Source of the DNA: Microcaldota archaeon
Lineage (GTDB): Archaea; Micrarchaeota; Micrarchaeia; Burarchaeales; JACRGF01
Reading direction: 5' to 3'
Assembly (NCBI GenBank): GCA_016212395.1
Contig: JACRGF010000006.1
Coordinates: 1 to 41,442 of the forward strand
Length of the DNA: 41,442 nt
A program made the translations under genes and the position numbers. Below, in pieces: positions 1 through 7,078 of the stretch. The first letter of the stretch is position 1; every line of letters starts with the position of its first letter. Below the pieces are notes generated by a model. It was not told where the DNA came from and searched no databases. It saw nothing but the letters and a program-made list of their open reading frames with translations.

Positions 1-129
1 ATGGGAACTCTCAGAAACCAGAAAGGAGCAGGAATCTACGAAGTGCTTGCATCAATGGTTGCGACTTGGAACTTGCAGGGAATCAACCCGCAGGTTGCGT
101 TAATTGCTGCAATGCGAGGGAGCAGCTAA
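1..129 (+). CDS. Transposase C-terminal fragment (partial at window edge)
   Basis: Frame 1 reads from the first base to a TAA at 127-129, giving 42 residues beginning MGTLRNQKGAGIYEVLASM and ending in the pattern ATW-LQG-NP. This kind of tail (TLRN, then a helix, then a TW/LQGxNP segment) occurs at the C-terminus of DDE transposases, but I cannot assign an IS family from 42 residues. The opening ATG is probably internal, because the gene runs off the window. The identical fragment occurs in opposite orientation at the other end, which supports mobile DNA over a host gene. Confidence 0.6.
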   Translation: MGTLRNQKGAGIYEVLASMVATWNLQGINPQVALIAAMRGSS

Positions 130-140
130 ACACTTACCAA
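1..140. repeat. Left copy of a 140-bp perfect inverted repeat (insertion sequence end)
   Basis: Bases 1-140 are the exact reverse complement of 41302-41441, compared base by base. The match stops at 140: the left copy continues tcaag while the inverted right copy continues aaacc. The repeat holds the last 42 codons of a transposase-like ORF, its stop, and 11 further bases ending in cacttaccaa, so position 140 is probably the outer end of an insertion sequence. The rest of the element lies outside the window. Confidence 0.95.
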
Positions 141-170
141 TCAAGACAAGTTTTTTAAGCAGGCTCACAC

Positions 171-180
171 TTTATATAAC
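171..180 (+). promoter_or_regulatory. TATA box of the ankyrin lipoprotein gene
   Basis: The sequence tttatataac is centred about 26 bases before the ATG at 201, the usual archaeal distance from TATA box to transcription start, so the mRNA is probably leaderless. It lies 30 bases inside the insertion sequence boundary, in host sequence. Confidence 0.6.
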
Positions 181-200
181 GCGGTTTTTTCAGGTGCGTT

Positions 201-1154
201 ATGTCCTTATCCATTCAAGGCAGACGATTGGCTTTTGCATTCGCATGCGCAGTGCTTAGTTCATGTGCCTATTCTGCCACTCCGCTGAAAGCACGTTCGG
301 CGCATACTGAATGCGAGCAGCACGTGCCGCAATCGCAACTTGCTTCGTGCAAAGATCAAATAGAAACCGTACGCCTTCTCGTAGAGAAAGGCGTCAGCCC
401 CGGCAGCCTGGATGGTTACCTGCAGACTATGCTTCTACACGCTGCTGAAACCAGGCAAGCTGAAATAGTCCAATTGCTGCTTGAAAGAGGAGTTGACCCA
501 AATTCAGAAACCGACGGTTGGACTCCGCTGCATCACGCTGCGGCAAACGGCGACGTTCAAATTATCTCTATATTACTGCAGAAGGGCGCGAAAATAGAAG
601 CTAAAGACGATTCGCGCAGGACTGCACTGCATACAGCGGTAGCTTACGGCCACCTTGAAGCAGTGCGCCTGTTGCTCGGGCGCGGTGCGAATCCAAACAC
701 TGCAAGCAACAACTCTTGGTCTCCTCTCCACTCTGCAGCATCGCAAGGCTACACTGAAATCACCTTGCTGCTGCTTGAAAAAAGTGCAAATCCGAACGCT
801 GAAGATTCCACTCACTGGGTTCCGCTGCACTACGCTGCTGAAAAAGGCAATGTTAAACTAATTCGAGCACTGCTTGAAAAAAAGGCAGATCCATTCATCA
901 AAAACAATGACGGCATGACTGCATTGGACTTAGCGCGCCATCACGACCACCCTGCTGTTGTGCAGTTGCTTGAAAAAGCAATGGGAAAGAAGAGCGAAGC
1001 AGAAGCACAACCGGCAAGCAGCGTGCTCAGGCAACTGCGTCCGTTCTCCAACACGAGCTTGTTCAAGAGGCTTGCAATGCTTCATGCCCGCCAGCCCGCG
1101 CAAACAGCTTCGCGCAATTTTCAAAGACGCGTCATTCAAAGAACACTCTGCTGA
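201..1154 (+). CDS. Secreted ankyrin-repeat lipoprotein
   Basis: A 317-residue protein. Residues 1-26 are a signal peptide ending in a lipobox-like LSSC, so Cys22 may be lipidated and the protein held outside the membrane. Residues 45-260 are ankyrin repeats: one degenerate unit (VRLLVEKGVSP), then five to six clear ones with the TPLHHAA, GDVQIISILLQKGA and TALHTAVAYGHLEAVRLLLGRGA consensus. The last 55 residues are basic and unstructured, without a second membrane segment. Ankyrin repeats bind other proteins, so an exported one suggests contact with a partner outside the cell, possibly a host cell; that is inference. A TATA box 26 bases upstream supports this start. It is the first host gene after the insertion sequence end and is transcribed away from it. 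A second, cytoplasmic ankyrin protein lies at 34.5 kb. Confidence 0.85.
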   Translation: MSLSIQGRRLAFAFACAVLSSCAYSATPLKARSAHTECEQHVPQSQLASCKDQIETVRLLVEKGVSPGSLDGYLQTMLLHAAETRQAEIVQLLLERGVDPNSETDGWTPLHHAAANGDVQIISILLQKGAKIEAKDDSRRTALHTAVAYGHLEAVRLLLGRGANPNTASNNSWSPLHSAASQGYTEITLLLLEKSANPNAEDSTHWVPLHYAAEKGNVKLIRALLEKKADPFIKNNDGMTALDLARHHDHPAVVQLLEKAMGKKSEAEAQPASSVLRQLRPFSNTSLFKRLAMLHARQPAQTASRNFQRRVIQRTLC

Positions 1155-1220
1155 AAACAATTGCGACGACGCAAATTCACACAATTCATATACTCTCATA
1201 TATACTCCTATTATTCTTCT

Positions 1221-1230
1221 TTTTAAACAA
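1221..1230 (+). promoter_or_regulatory. TATA-like box of the zincin gene
   Basis: ttttaaacaa is centred about 25 bases before the ATG at 1250, fitting a leaderless transcript. A second AT-rich stretch (catatatact, about 1197-1207) lies further upstream and could serve instead. Confidence 0.45.
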
Positions 1231-1249
1231 GCTCTTCTCTTTTAGACGC

Positions 1250-2428
1250 ATGAAGGCGGCAATGGAGCAAGTTCAGCAGCCTCGTGCGCGCGCTTGCGAC
1301 CGCAGGCCTTCGATTATTTCAAAGTTGAAGAATAAGGTTTTGGTTTCAGGGCTCGCGGGCTTTCTGGGAATTGCGGGCACTCTCGGGATTTGTGCTGCTT
1401 TTGGGCATTCGCGTGCGTTTCATGCTCCAAACAGTGATGTTGAAAAAACCGTTCGCGTTGTCAGCGCTTTTCCTTTAAGCGTTTTCCTTTCATGGCGCTC
1501 TGCAGCCATTCTCGATGAAGAGTTTCGCAAGCTTGCGCTCGGGCTTTCGGACGTGGCGTCTCCGCCTCTCACTATTGCTTTAACTCCAGAGCAGAAGGCA
1601 GCGTTTCCACCGCACGTTGCGCAGCAGGCGTTCGTTGCAAAGCTTTTCCTGAAGCACATCATCGCAGAACTTCCGGACGCACTCGAGCGCCTCGGCTTGT
1701 CGTCTGTTCCGAAAGAAGAAATAGCGAAGAAACTAAGCGAATTGAACGTGAACGTGCTTTCGCACGAAGCGTGGGTTTCAACTTTCGGGAAAGGCTCGCG
1801 CGCTGTCGGGTTTTACTTCAACGGAGCCATTCACGTGAAGCTATGCAGCCTGGAGGAAATGGAAAAACAGTCTCCTGCTTCGCTGCTCGACACGCTCCTG
1901 CACGAAACGCTGCACTTCTTGTCCGGCGGAGTGGAATGCCAAAGCCACGAGTCGAAAACGCTGCACGAGTCCTTAACTTCAATTATTGCAATGCAGCTGC
2001 TGTTCAGCGACGCAAGCATTCCCACTGAATTCAAATTAGTAGCCAATTTGGATAAAGAAGCAGTGAAGGAAGGCGCGCGCGACAAGTGCGATGCTCTTTG
2101 GCTTGGCGACGAAGCATCCCCTTCTTACTCCCCGCTTTCCTTGAACGACGAAGTGCAGGAATGGGTTGCACGCGTCAGCTTCCGCTTGCTGCTCGACGCG
2201 TACTTTTCAGGAGACTTTTCGGAAGTGGAAAAGAAAACAGACGCTGTCTTCGGGCCCGGCGCGTTAGCTTTGTTCTTCCCAGCTCCTGACCTTGAACTCG
2301 ACTTGCTGGATTACAACGTGCTCCGCGCAGTTTCAAAAAGAATTTCGCGGGACGTCCTGCTCGCTTCGGAAAAACTTTCCTGCGAAATTGAAGAAGCAAC
2401 TTCACCAGAAGGCGGTCTGCATGAATAA
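1250..2428 (+). CDS. Membrane-anchored putative zinc metallopeptidase
   Basis: A 392-residue protein of no recognised family. One hydrophobic segment at about residues 31-52 (VLVSGLAGFLGIAGTLGICAAFG) follows a positively charged N-terminus, so I expect a single anchor with the remainder outside the cell. At about residue 217 is HETLH inside LLDTLLHETLHFLSGG, the HExxH signature of zincin proteases. A third zinc ligand could be one of the Glu or His residues in CQSHESKTLHESL just downstream, as in gluzincins, but this is not certain. An AT-rich box 25 bases upstream supports the start, and MEQ at codon 5 is an alternative. The stop codon overlaps the first echo of the next gene's start. Function is inferred from the motif only. 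Confidence 0.7.
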   Translation: MKAAMEQVQQPRARACDRRPSIISKLKNKVLVSGLAGFLGIAGTLGICAAFGHSRAFHAPNSDVEKTVRVVSAFPLSVFLSWRSAAILDEEFRKLALGLSDVASPPLTIALTPEQKAAFPPHVAQQAFVAKLFLKHIIAELPDALERLGLSSVPKEEIAKKLSELNVNVLSHEAWVSTFGKGSRAVGFYFNGAIHVKLCSLEEMEKQSPASLLDTLLHETLHFLSGGVECQSHESKTLHESLTSIIAMQLLFSDASIPTEFKLVANLDKEAVKEGARDKCDALWLGDEASPSYSPLSLNDEVQEWVARVSFRLLLDAYFSGDFSEVEKKTDAVFGPGALALFFPAPDLELDLLDYNVLRAVSKRISRDVLLASEKLSCEIEEATSPEGGLHE

Positions 2429-2568
2429 TGATTTCGAGTTGCAGCAGAGCTCTGCAAATCGTTTTCCGTTTCGTTCGTGCGAGGCTAGTCCAATGAATGA
2501 GTGGCGGTTTCGAGTTGCGATCGCATCATGCAGTTGTTTTTCTTTTCGTTTGCGAGAGGTTGGCTTTA
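2421..2568 (+). repeat. Two degenerate echoes of the start of the following HEAT gene
   Basis: The real gene starts at 2569 with codons for MNNDFEWQQ. At 2421 the sequence encodes MNNDFELQQ, with the same bases apart from a few changes over about 30 nt. At 2493 a more decayed copy begins atgaatga and shares tttcgagttgcga. The units start 72 and 76 bases apart, so the region looks like an old threefold tandem repeat in which only the last unit is a working gene start. The two spacer halves (roughly gttttt-cttttcgt-tgcgag) also resemble each other. The track ORF that begins at 2497 results from reading through the second unit. Confidence 0.7.
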
Positions 2569-3243
2569 ATGAATAACGATTTCGAGTGGCAGCAAGAATT
2601 GTTCAAACTGCGCAGCGCTAAGCCCGCTGACCGCATTTCAGCAGCCCGCGCGCTTTCTTCCAACCCCGAGCCGCGTTCTTCTTATTTTCTCGCGCAAGCG
2701 CTTTACGACGAGCACCCGTTCGTGCGAAAGATTGCAGCACTCGGGCTTTCACGCATTGGAAACGAATGTGCAGTAGCTTCGCTCGTGCGCGTAATTGCTT
2801 CGAAAAACTTTGAAGTGGACAAGGAAGCAGTCGAAGCTCTTGAAAACACGCGGAGCGCTAAAGCAGTAAAACGAATAGTGCAACTCTTAAACAACCCGCA
2901 ACTCCGCCCTGCAGCATTGTTTACAGTACGCCTGATTGCAAACGCGTTTTACAAAAGGCAGGAAACAAGCACTGAAGCAGCGCTCGAATTGGCAAAAGCA
3001 GGACTGCTCCTTTTATTCAATTCAACAAAGCCTTGCGATGAGAAGGAAAAAAAACTTGCAGAAGAAGCCCGCGTTTCCCTCGTGAAGCTCAAGCGCTTGA
3101 AAGAACGCGACCAACGAGATTTGCAAGCGAAAACGCTTCAACTGCAAAAAACCATTCCAACTTCCCCTTGCGCACCCTGCAAAGTAATCGACATAAACAA
3201 ATACCGACCGCCGACACAAACGCGCACGCCCGTAGCGAAATAA
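2569..3243 (+). CDS. HEAT-repeat protein
   Basis: 224 residues from the ATG at 2569. I prefer this start to the track's ATG at 2497, because the extra 24 residues come from an upstream echo and are unlike the rest. Residues 20-125 hold HEAT-like helical repeats: KPADRISAARAL, HPFVRKIAALGLSRIG, and EVDKEAVEALENTRSAKAVKRIVQLL. These build a curved scaffold for protein-protein contact, as in PBS-lyase-type HEAT proteins. The C-terminal third is basic and ends in a flexible Pro/Thr-rich tail. No catalytic residues are visible. It follows the membrane zincin on the same strand with a 140-base gap filled by echoes. A distantly similar protein is encoded at 39.6 kb. Confidence 0.75.
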   Translation: MNNDFEWQQELFKLRSAKPADRISAARALSSNPEPRSSYFLAQALYDEHPFVRKIAALGLSRIGNECAVASLVRVIASKNFEVDKEAVEALENTRSAKAVKRIVQLLNNPQLRPAALFTVRLIANAFYKRQETSTEAALELAKAGLLLLFNSTKPCDEKEKKLAEEARVSLVKLKRLKERDQRDLQAKTLQLQKTIPTSPCAPCKVIDINKYRPPTQTRTPVAK

Positions 3244-3296
3244 GCAATGCACATTTTCTTTCATTATGCTCACTACCATAACGCGTATTATTCTGC

Positions 3297-3304
3297 TTTA
3301 AATA
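3297..3304 (+). promoter_or_regulatory. TATA box of the following unknown gene
   Basis: tttaaata lies about 30 bases before the GTG at 3330 and 39 before the ATG at 3339. It is a good archaeal TATA match in the short gap between two same-strand genes, so the downstream gene probably has its own promoter. Confidence 0.5.
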
Positions 3305-3329
3305 CTCTCGTGCTTGCATCCATCCATCG

Positions 3330-3962
3330 GTGAAGGGCATGGCCATGAAACCGAACCTCCTCCCACAAGCTGGTTTTGCGTGCCCTTCTCCCACTCCTCA
3401 ACGTTCCCAGCAGGCGCTTGGGCAACAACCCCGGCTTCCAGGCCCTTTAACTTCCCGCCCTAAACAGTCTGCTGTTGCTGCCACAGAATCGCGTTTGCTC
3501 GCGCTCAAGCTTGAAGGCTTGGCGTTCAAAATACGCGCGTTGAACGAGTCTTCAAAGAAAAACAGCAGAGACAGGCTCGTTCTCTTGCGTGGCGAAGACT
3601 TCGTGCTCGTCCAGCCTTCTGAAGGAAAAGTGTTGAAGAAACTCGGCTCGCTGAAAGAACGCAACGGAACGCCTTCCCTTTCAATTTCTTCCGAAGACTT
3701 GAACTTGAACAGCGCGCAAGCGAAAGGAACAGCATTCAACATCGTGCAATCAGGCGAGTACGGAGTTTCATTCAAAATCGAGGACTCTGAAGTGTCGCGA
3801 ATAGAAAAATTCACTGCACTCGTAGACGCAGACGGTTGCTTCGAGCACGTTGAAGGAGTAGACGCGAACGGAACAATCGCGTTCTTCATCCACTTGAAAG
3901 CATTAAGCAAAGCAATACTCAAAGATTCGAACGAGCAAGAATTAAAGACAGGAACGAACTAG
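3330..3962 (+). CDS. Unrecognised protein with a disordered N-terminus
   Basis: Up to 210 residues if the GTG at 3330 is used; ATG codons at 3339 and 3345 are equally possible. Residues 1-50 are rich in Pro, Gln and Ser and probably disordered. Residues 50-205 look folded, with alternating strands and charged turns (DRLVLLRGEDFVLVQPSEGKVLKKL, then FTALVDADGCFEHVEGVDANGTIAFFIHL). There is no signal peptide, membrane segment or familiar motif, and I do not recognise the family. Base and codon use match the neighbours. It ends in a T-rich convergent gap before the TldD-like gene. Confidence 0.7.
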   Translation: MKGMAMKPNLLPQAGFACPSPTPQRSQQALGQQPRLPGPLTSRPKQSAVAATESRLLALKLEGLAFKIRALNESSKKNSRDRLVLLRGEDFVLVQPSEGKVLKKLGSLKERNGTPSLSISSEDLNLNSAQAKGTAFNIVQSGEYGVSFKIEDSEVSRIEKFTALVDADGCFEHVEGVDANGTIAFFIHLKALSKAILKDSNEQELKTGTN

Positions 3963-4036
3963 TTTTTCAGTCAAACGAATTTTTTTTGGGAAGCGCGCGT
4001 TCTGCGGAAATAAATAGTTTTTTTTGTTCAACAACT
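3959..4036 (-). repeat. Echoes of the TldD gene tail
   Basis: The minus-strand TldD-like gene ends with codons for KFVEQKK and TAG at 4069. Beyond its stop, minus-strand bases 4036-4012 read gttgttgaacaaaaaaaact, close to that tail. Bases 3985-3959 (attcgtttgactgaaaaac, then tag) resemble it a third time, the last one overlapping the stop of the plus-strand gene. Part of the likeness is A-richness, so the third copy is tentative. Confidence 0.45.
3980..3987 (+). terminator. Oligo-T terminator
   Basis: A run of eight T follows the stop of the unknown gene at 3962, with a shorter T run at 3963-3967. Archaeal RNA polymerase ends transcripts at such runs. The site lies between convergent genes. 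Confidence 0.5.
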
Positions 4037-4068
4037 TTCAACGAAACGCGCTCGAGCGCGCTTGAAAA

Positions 4069-5823
4069 CTATTTTTTCTGTTCAACGAATTTCGGGGGCG
4101 GGAGCAAGTGCTCTGCTTTTTCGTAATCGTTCCTCCTCGCGATTTCCGCGCTTTTCAAAAGCGCGTGCGGGGCTATCTCTTCCGATGTAACCCATCCTGA
4201 CTCTGCACCGCAGTGCCCAGTCATGCCTCCCTTGTCGCTTCCGCAAGCGACTATCTGGCTCAACAACTGGTAAGGCGTTCCGATAACTACCGCATCTCGC
4301 ACTCTCTCTACTCTCCCGTCAACGTAAATCCTGAACGTTTCTTTTGGAATGAATTTAAAGTGCCCAGTGTTAGTGTCTACTTCGCCTCCTTCAGACCCGA
4401 CGCAGTACAAACCGTACTCTAACTCTTTCTCCCTGCAAATTTCCTTCAACTGTTCAACAAGCTGTTCAAACGTTTTTCTCTTTCCTCTGCTGGCTTCTAT
4501 CTTCATGTTGCTCATTCGCGGAGTAGGAATGCCTGAATCCGCTTCTTCTTCTTTTCCAATCACGCTGCCAGCCCGAGCGTGTCCGTTTGATTTTACCCCT
4601 TTTTTTCCAGCAGTACCGCGCGAGTGCAAATAACTCTCCAAAACTCCTCTTTTCACGAGCACAACGCGCTGTGCACGCACTCCCTCGTCGTCATACTCGT
4701 ACGAGCCCCACCTTCCCTTGAGCGTCGGGTCGTCTTCAACTCTCACGAACGGAGGTGCAATTTTCTTTCCAATCATTGCTCCAAAGCTTCCAGCATCATC
4801 TTCCACTCCAAGCCTGTGCGCTTCAAGGCCGTGGCCTATTGCCTCGTGCCAGCACACGCCGTGCATTTCGCCGTCCAAGAGAACAGGGTAAACGCCTGGC
4901 TCTTGCTTCGGCGCTTTGCGCAGTTCGGCGAGCTTTGCCACAAGATTTTCAGCCTTTTCATAAATCAAAGCCAAGTCAAGCTTGCTCGGGTCGCGCAAGT
5001 TGAACTGCATTCCAAGTGAATGCTCCTTGCCGTCCAGCACCATTTTGGCATCAAGCGATATCGTCAAGTAAAACTCGCTTGTTTTTATCCGCGTGCCCTC
5101 TGAATTCAGGAAAAACTTTGACTGCTTTTCTACAGAAACGCGCGCGTTGGCAGCAGTTATCCATTTTTTTCTGGCCATCTGTGAAGTCAAAAACTTTAAA
5201 GCGCCAACCAATTCAGATGCGTCGAACTCTGCAAGCTCATCTGTTCGAATGTCAACAATCCTCTCTTCTTCGGATAACACTGTCAATTCTTTTTTTTGCT
5301 TTCCAATTTCTTCAGCGTACGAACTCACTGCTGCGCTTACTGCATTCAATGAACTTCTCCACAACGCCCGCCTCAGCGAGTTGTAATCGTTTTCAAGCGG
5401 AGTGCTGGTATTGCAGTCACAACCCGACCCGCTTCCTTTCTTTCCCCCAACTTTTGCAGCGGTCGTCAACTCGTTGTGCGTTCTCAAATTATCTGAAACC
5501 AGCGCGCCGTCGTTAATCACTATCTTCCTTTCTTCAAACAACTTGAACATGTACGATATCAAGCCAGGGTGGAACTTAACTTTTTTTCCAAACAATTCTT
5601 CCTCAAACTCGTGCCTCATGAACCTGCGCGTTTCCGCCCGCATAGCCCGAAAAACAGTTTCAGCGTCAAGCAAGCACGGCCGTGCCACTCTGCCTGCAAC
5701 AGTTTCAACCAACGCCCGAACGCCAGCGAATTTGCGTCGTGCGACGGCATCCTCCCCACTGTTGTAACACGTTATTTCCCCTTGCCGGCCTGCCCTCCCA
5801 CCAGCAACAACGCTACCCTTCAT
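4069..5823 (-). CDS. tldD: TldD/PmbA-family metalloprotease
   Basis: 584 residues from the ATG at 5823. The track start at 5862 would put the TATA box inside the gene, while 5823 lies 28 bases after it. TldD and its partner PmbA (TldE) form a protease that unfolds and cuts small peptides; TldD carries the metal site. The signature HEAIGHGLEAHRLG (HExxxH) is at about residue 330 and is followed by the conserved VEDDPTLKGRWGSYEYDDEG and GVLESYLHSR blocks. The C-terminal part (GSEGGEVDTNTGHFKFIPKE...VVIGTPYQLL) also fits the family. It is longer than usual (about 450-480 residues): there is an N-terminal extension of roughly 80 residues and a low-complexity insert near residue 130 (GKKGSGSGCDCN). 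No PmbA-like partner lies in this window. Confidence 0.9.
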   Translation of the reverse strand: MKGSVVAGGRAGRQGEITCYNSGEDAVARRKFAGVRALVETVAGRVARPCLLDAETVFRAMRAETRRFMRHEFEEELFGKKVKFHPGLISYMFKLFEERKIVINDGALVSDNLRTHNELTTAAKVGGKKGSGSGCDCNTSTPLENDYNSLRRALWRSSLNAVSAAVSSYAEEIGKQKKELTVLSEEERIVDIRTDELAEFDASELVGALKFLTSQMARKKWITAANARVSVEKQSKFFLNSEGTRIKTSEFYLTISLDAKMVLDGKEHSLGMQFNLRDPSKLDLALIYEKAENLVAKLAELRKAPKQEPGVYPVLLDGEMHGVCWHEAIGHGLEAHRLGVEDDAGSFGAMIGKKIAPPFVRVEDDPTLKGRWGSYEYDDEGVRAQRVVLVKRGVLESYLHSRGTAGKKGVKSNGHARAGSVIGKEEEADSGIPTPRMSNMKIEASRGKRKTFEQLVEQLKEICREKELEYGLYCVGSEGGEVDTNTGHFKFIPKETFRIYVDGRVERVRDAVVIGTPYQLLSQIVACGSDKGGMTGHCGAESGWVTSEEIAPHALLKSAEIARRNDYEKAEHLLPPPKFVEQKK

Positions 5824-5846
5824 GACTAGATTTATACGCGAACGTT

Positions 5847-5856
5847 GTTTAAAAAC
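5847..5856 (-). promoter_or_regulatory. TATA box of the TldD gene
   Basis: On the minus strand the sequence is gtttttaaac, centred 28 bases before the ATG at 5823. This argues for a leaderless transcript and against the longer ORF start at 5862. Confidence 0.6.
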
Positions 5857-5966
5857 GTGCACTATGGCGGTTATACTCTAATTCATACTCCTGCTTTAAA
5901 ACGAAAACAACATATTTTAATACGCCGAGATGCAAAACAAGTATTGCTTTGAAAGAGGAGGTTTTC

Positions 5967-7004
5967 ATGATTGCTAGAGCAGTTCCCCCAGTGTTCCTTG
6001 ACTTGGACAGGACAGTCATCCGCGGAGTGGGCACTAGAATCCTCGCCAGAAATGTTCCCAGGCAACAGGACGAATATGTTCGCCTCGCAATGGCGTTGAT
6101 GGAGCCGCTTGCTAAACGCAGTGGAAAACCGTTGCTTCCGCGTTCTCTCGCAAGGCAGTATATTGAAGCGAGAAGAGCGTGGGCTTTAAAACAGCGCCGT
6201 GACCCACATGCTGAAACTCCACTCTATGCTGAAGGGGAAGAACACTTGTTTTTCTGCACTCCAACGCGCATTACCGACTGCGCGGAATTCGGGTTGTTCC
6301 GCGCGTGGCGCGACGCGAAAATTTCCGGGACAGACTTCAAGCGAATCCGCGACCGTGTGCTCGAAGGCATGACTAAACAACAACTCCAATTAGCGCAGGA
6401 AGAAGTTGAAACCGCTATAAATACTGGCGTGAAGGAATTTGTCGACTGGTATAAAAGCATTCGCGGAATCGTTTTGATCGCGACGAACACTTGGAAGCCT
6501 TTAGCGCAAGCAGTTGCCAAAGCAGTTGGCGTTGGCCTTGTTGTAGGCGACGAGCCGGAATTTTCCGAAGGCGCGTTCACTGGAAACGTTGAGTTTGTTG
6601 GAAACAAGTGGGACGCTGCATTGAAACTGCTCGAGCAAGCGACTGGAGCAGAACGCAATGTGCTCGCGGCAACCTGCGGAACCATTACTGACATAAGCGT
6701 AGTCTATGCTGAAGGGCGTTCTTCTACTGTGGACGGCAGCAGAACTCCTCGTTTTGTTTCAGTTTGCCGTATTCGAGATGAAAGACGCGCGTTCAGAACA
6801 CCTCCAGACGCGCGCCCTCGGGCTGTTTCTGTTTCTTTCATTGCAGTGGACGATTCTCCGAGCCAGCTTGCTGACGCCCAAAAAAAAGGCGCGTTTGCAA
6901 TAGGCATAAACGTCCCGAAACGCGACCGGAACGCTGCAAAGTCTGTTTCCTTGGCGAGCGACTGGACGGACTTGCAGGTTCTCGTCTCTTCCATCATCTC
7001 CTAA
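5967..7004 (+). CDS. HAD-superfamily phosphatase
   Basis: 345 residues from the ATG at 5967. The strong ribosome binding site gaaagaggag lies 6 bases upstream, so the track start (TTG at 5949) is too early. HAD enzymes move phosphate through an aspartate intermediate. Motif I is FLDLDRTV at about residues 10-17 (DxDxT pattern with nucleophile Asp), motif II is around VLIATNTW (about residue 175), and motif IV is AVDDSPSQLADA (about residue 303). The segment SEGAFTGNVEF before the last part resembles the SerB/HAD-IB group, so a small-molecule phosphatase is likely. The stretch between motifs I and II is a large helical cap, and there is an unusual insert around residues 245-280. The substrate cannot be told. 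The gene is divergent from tldD. Confidence 0.8.
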   Translation: MIARAVPPVFLDLDRTVIRGVGTRILARNVPRQQDEYVRLAMALMEPLAKRSGKPLLPRSLARQYIEARRAWALKQRRDPHAETPLYAEGEEHLFFCTPTRITDCAEFGLFRAWRDAKISGTDFKRIRDRVLEGMTKQQLQLAQEEVETAINTGVKEFVDWYKSIRGIVLIATNTWKPLAQAVAKAVGVGLVVGDEPEFSEGAFTGNVEFVGNKWDAALKLLEQATGAERNVLAATCGTITDISVVYAEGRSSTVDGSRTPRFVSVCRIRDERRAFRTPPDARPRAVSVSFIAVDDSPSQLADAQKKGAFAIGINVPKRDRNAAKSVSLASDWTDLQVLVSSIIS

Positions 7005-7078
7005 AATGTTTCCAAAGCGAAAGTTTTTTTAAGCGCGGGAGAGGAATAACCTCTTCTGTTTCTTCAAGGCGTTCGCTC

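Noticed and set aside
3398-3922. 174-residue minus-strand ORF opposite the unknown gene at 3330
   Set aside because: Ser-rich mirror reading of a plus-strand gene with a promoter; no ribosome binding site or family, typical shadow.
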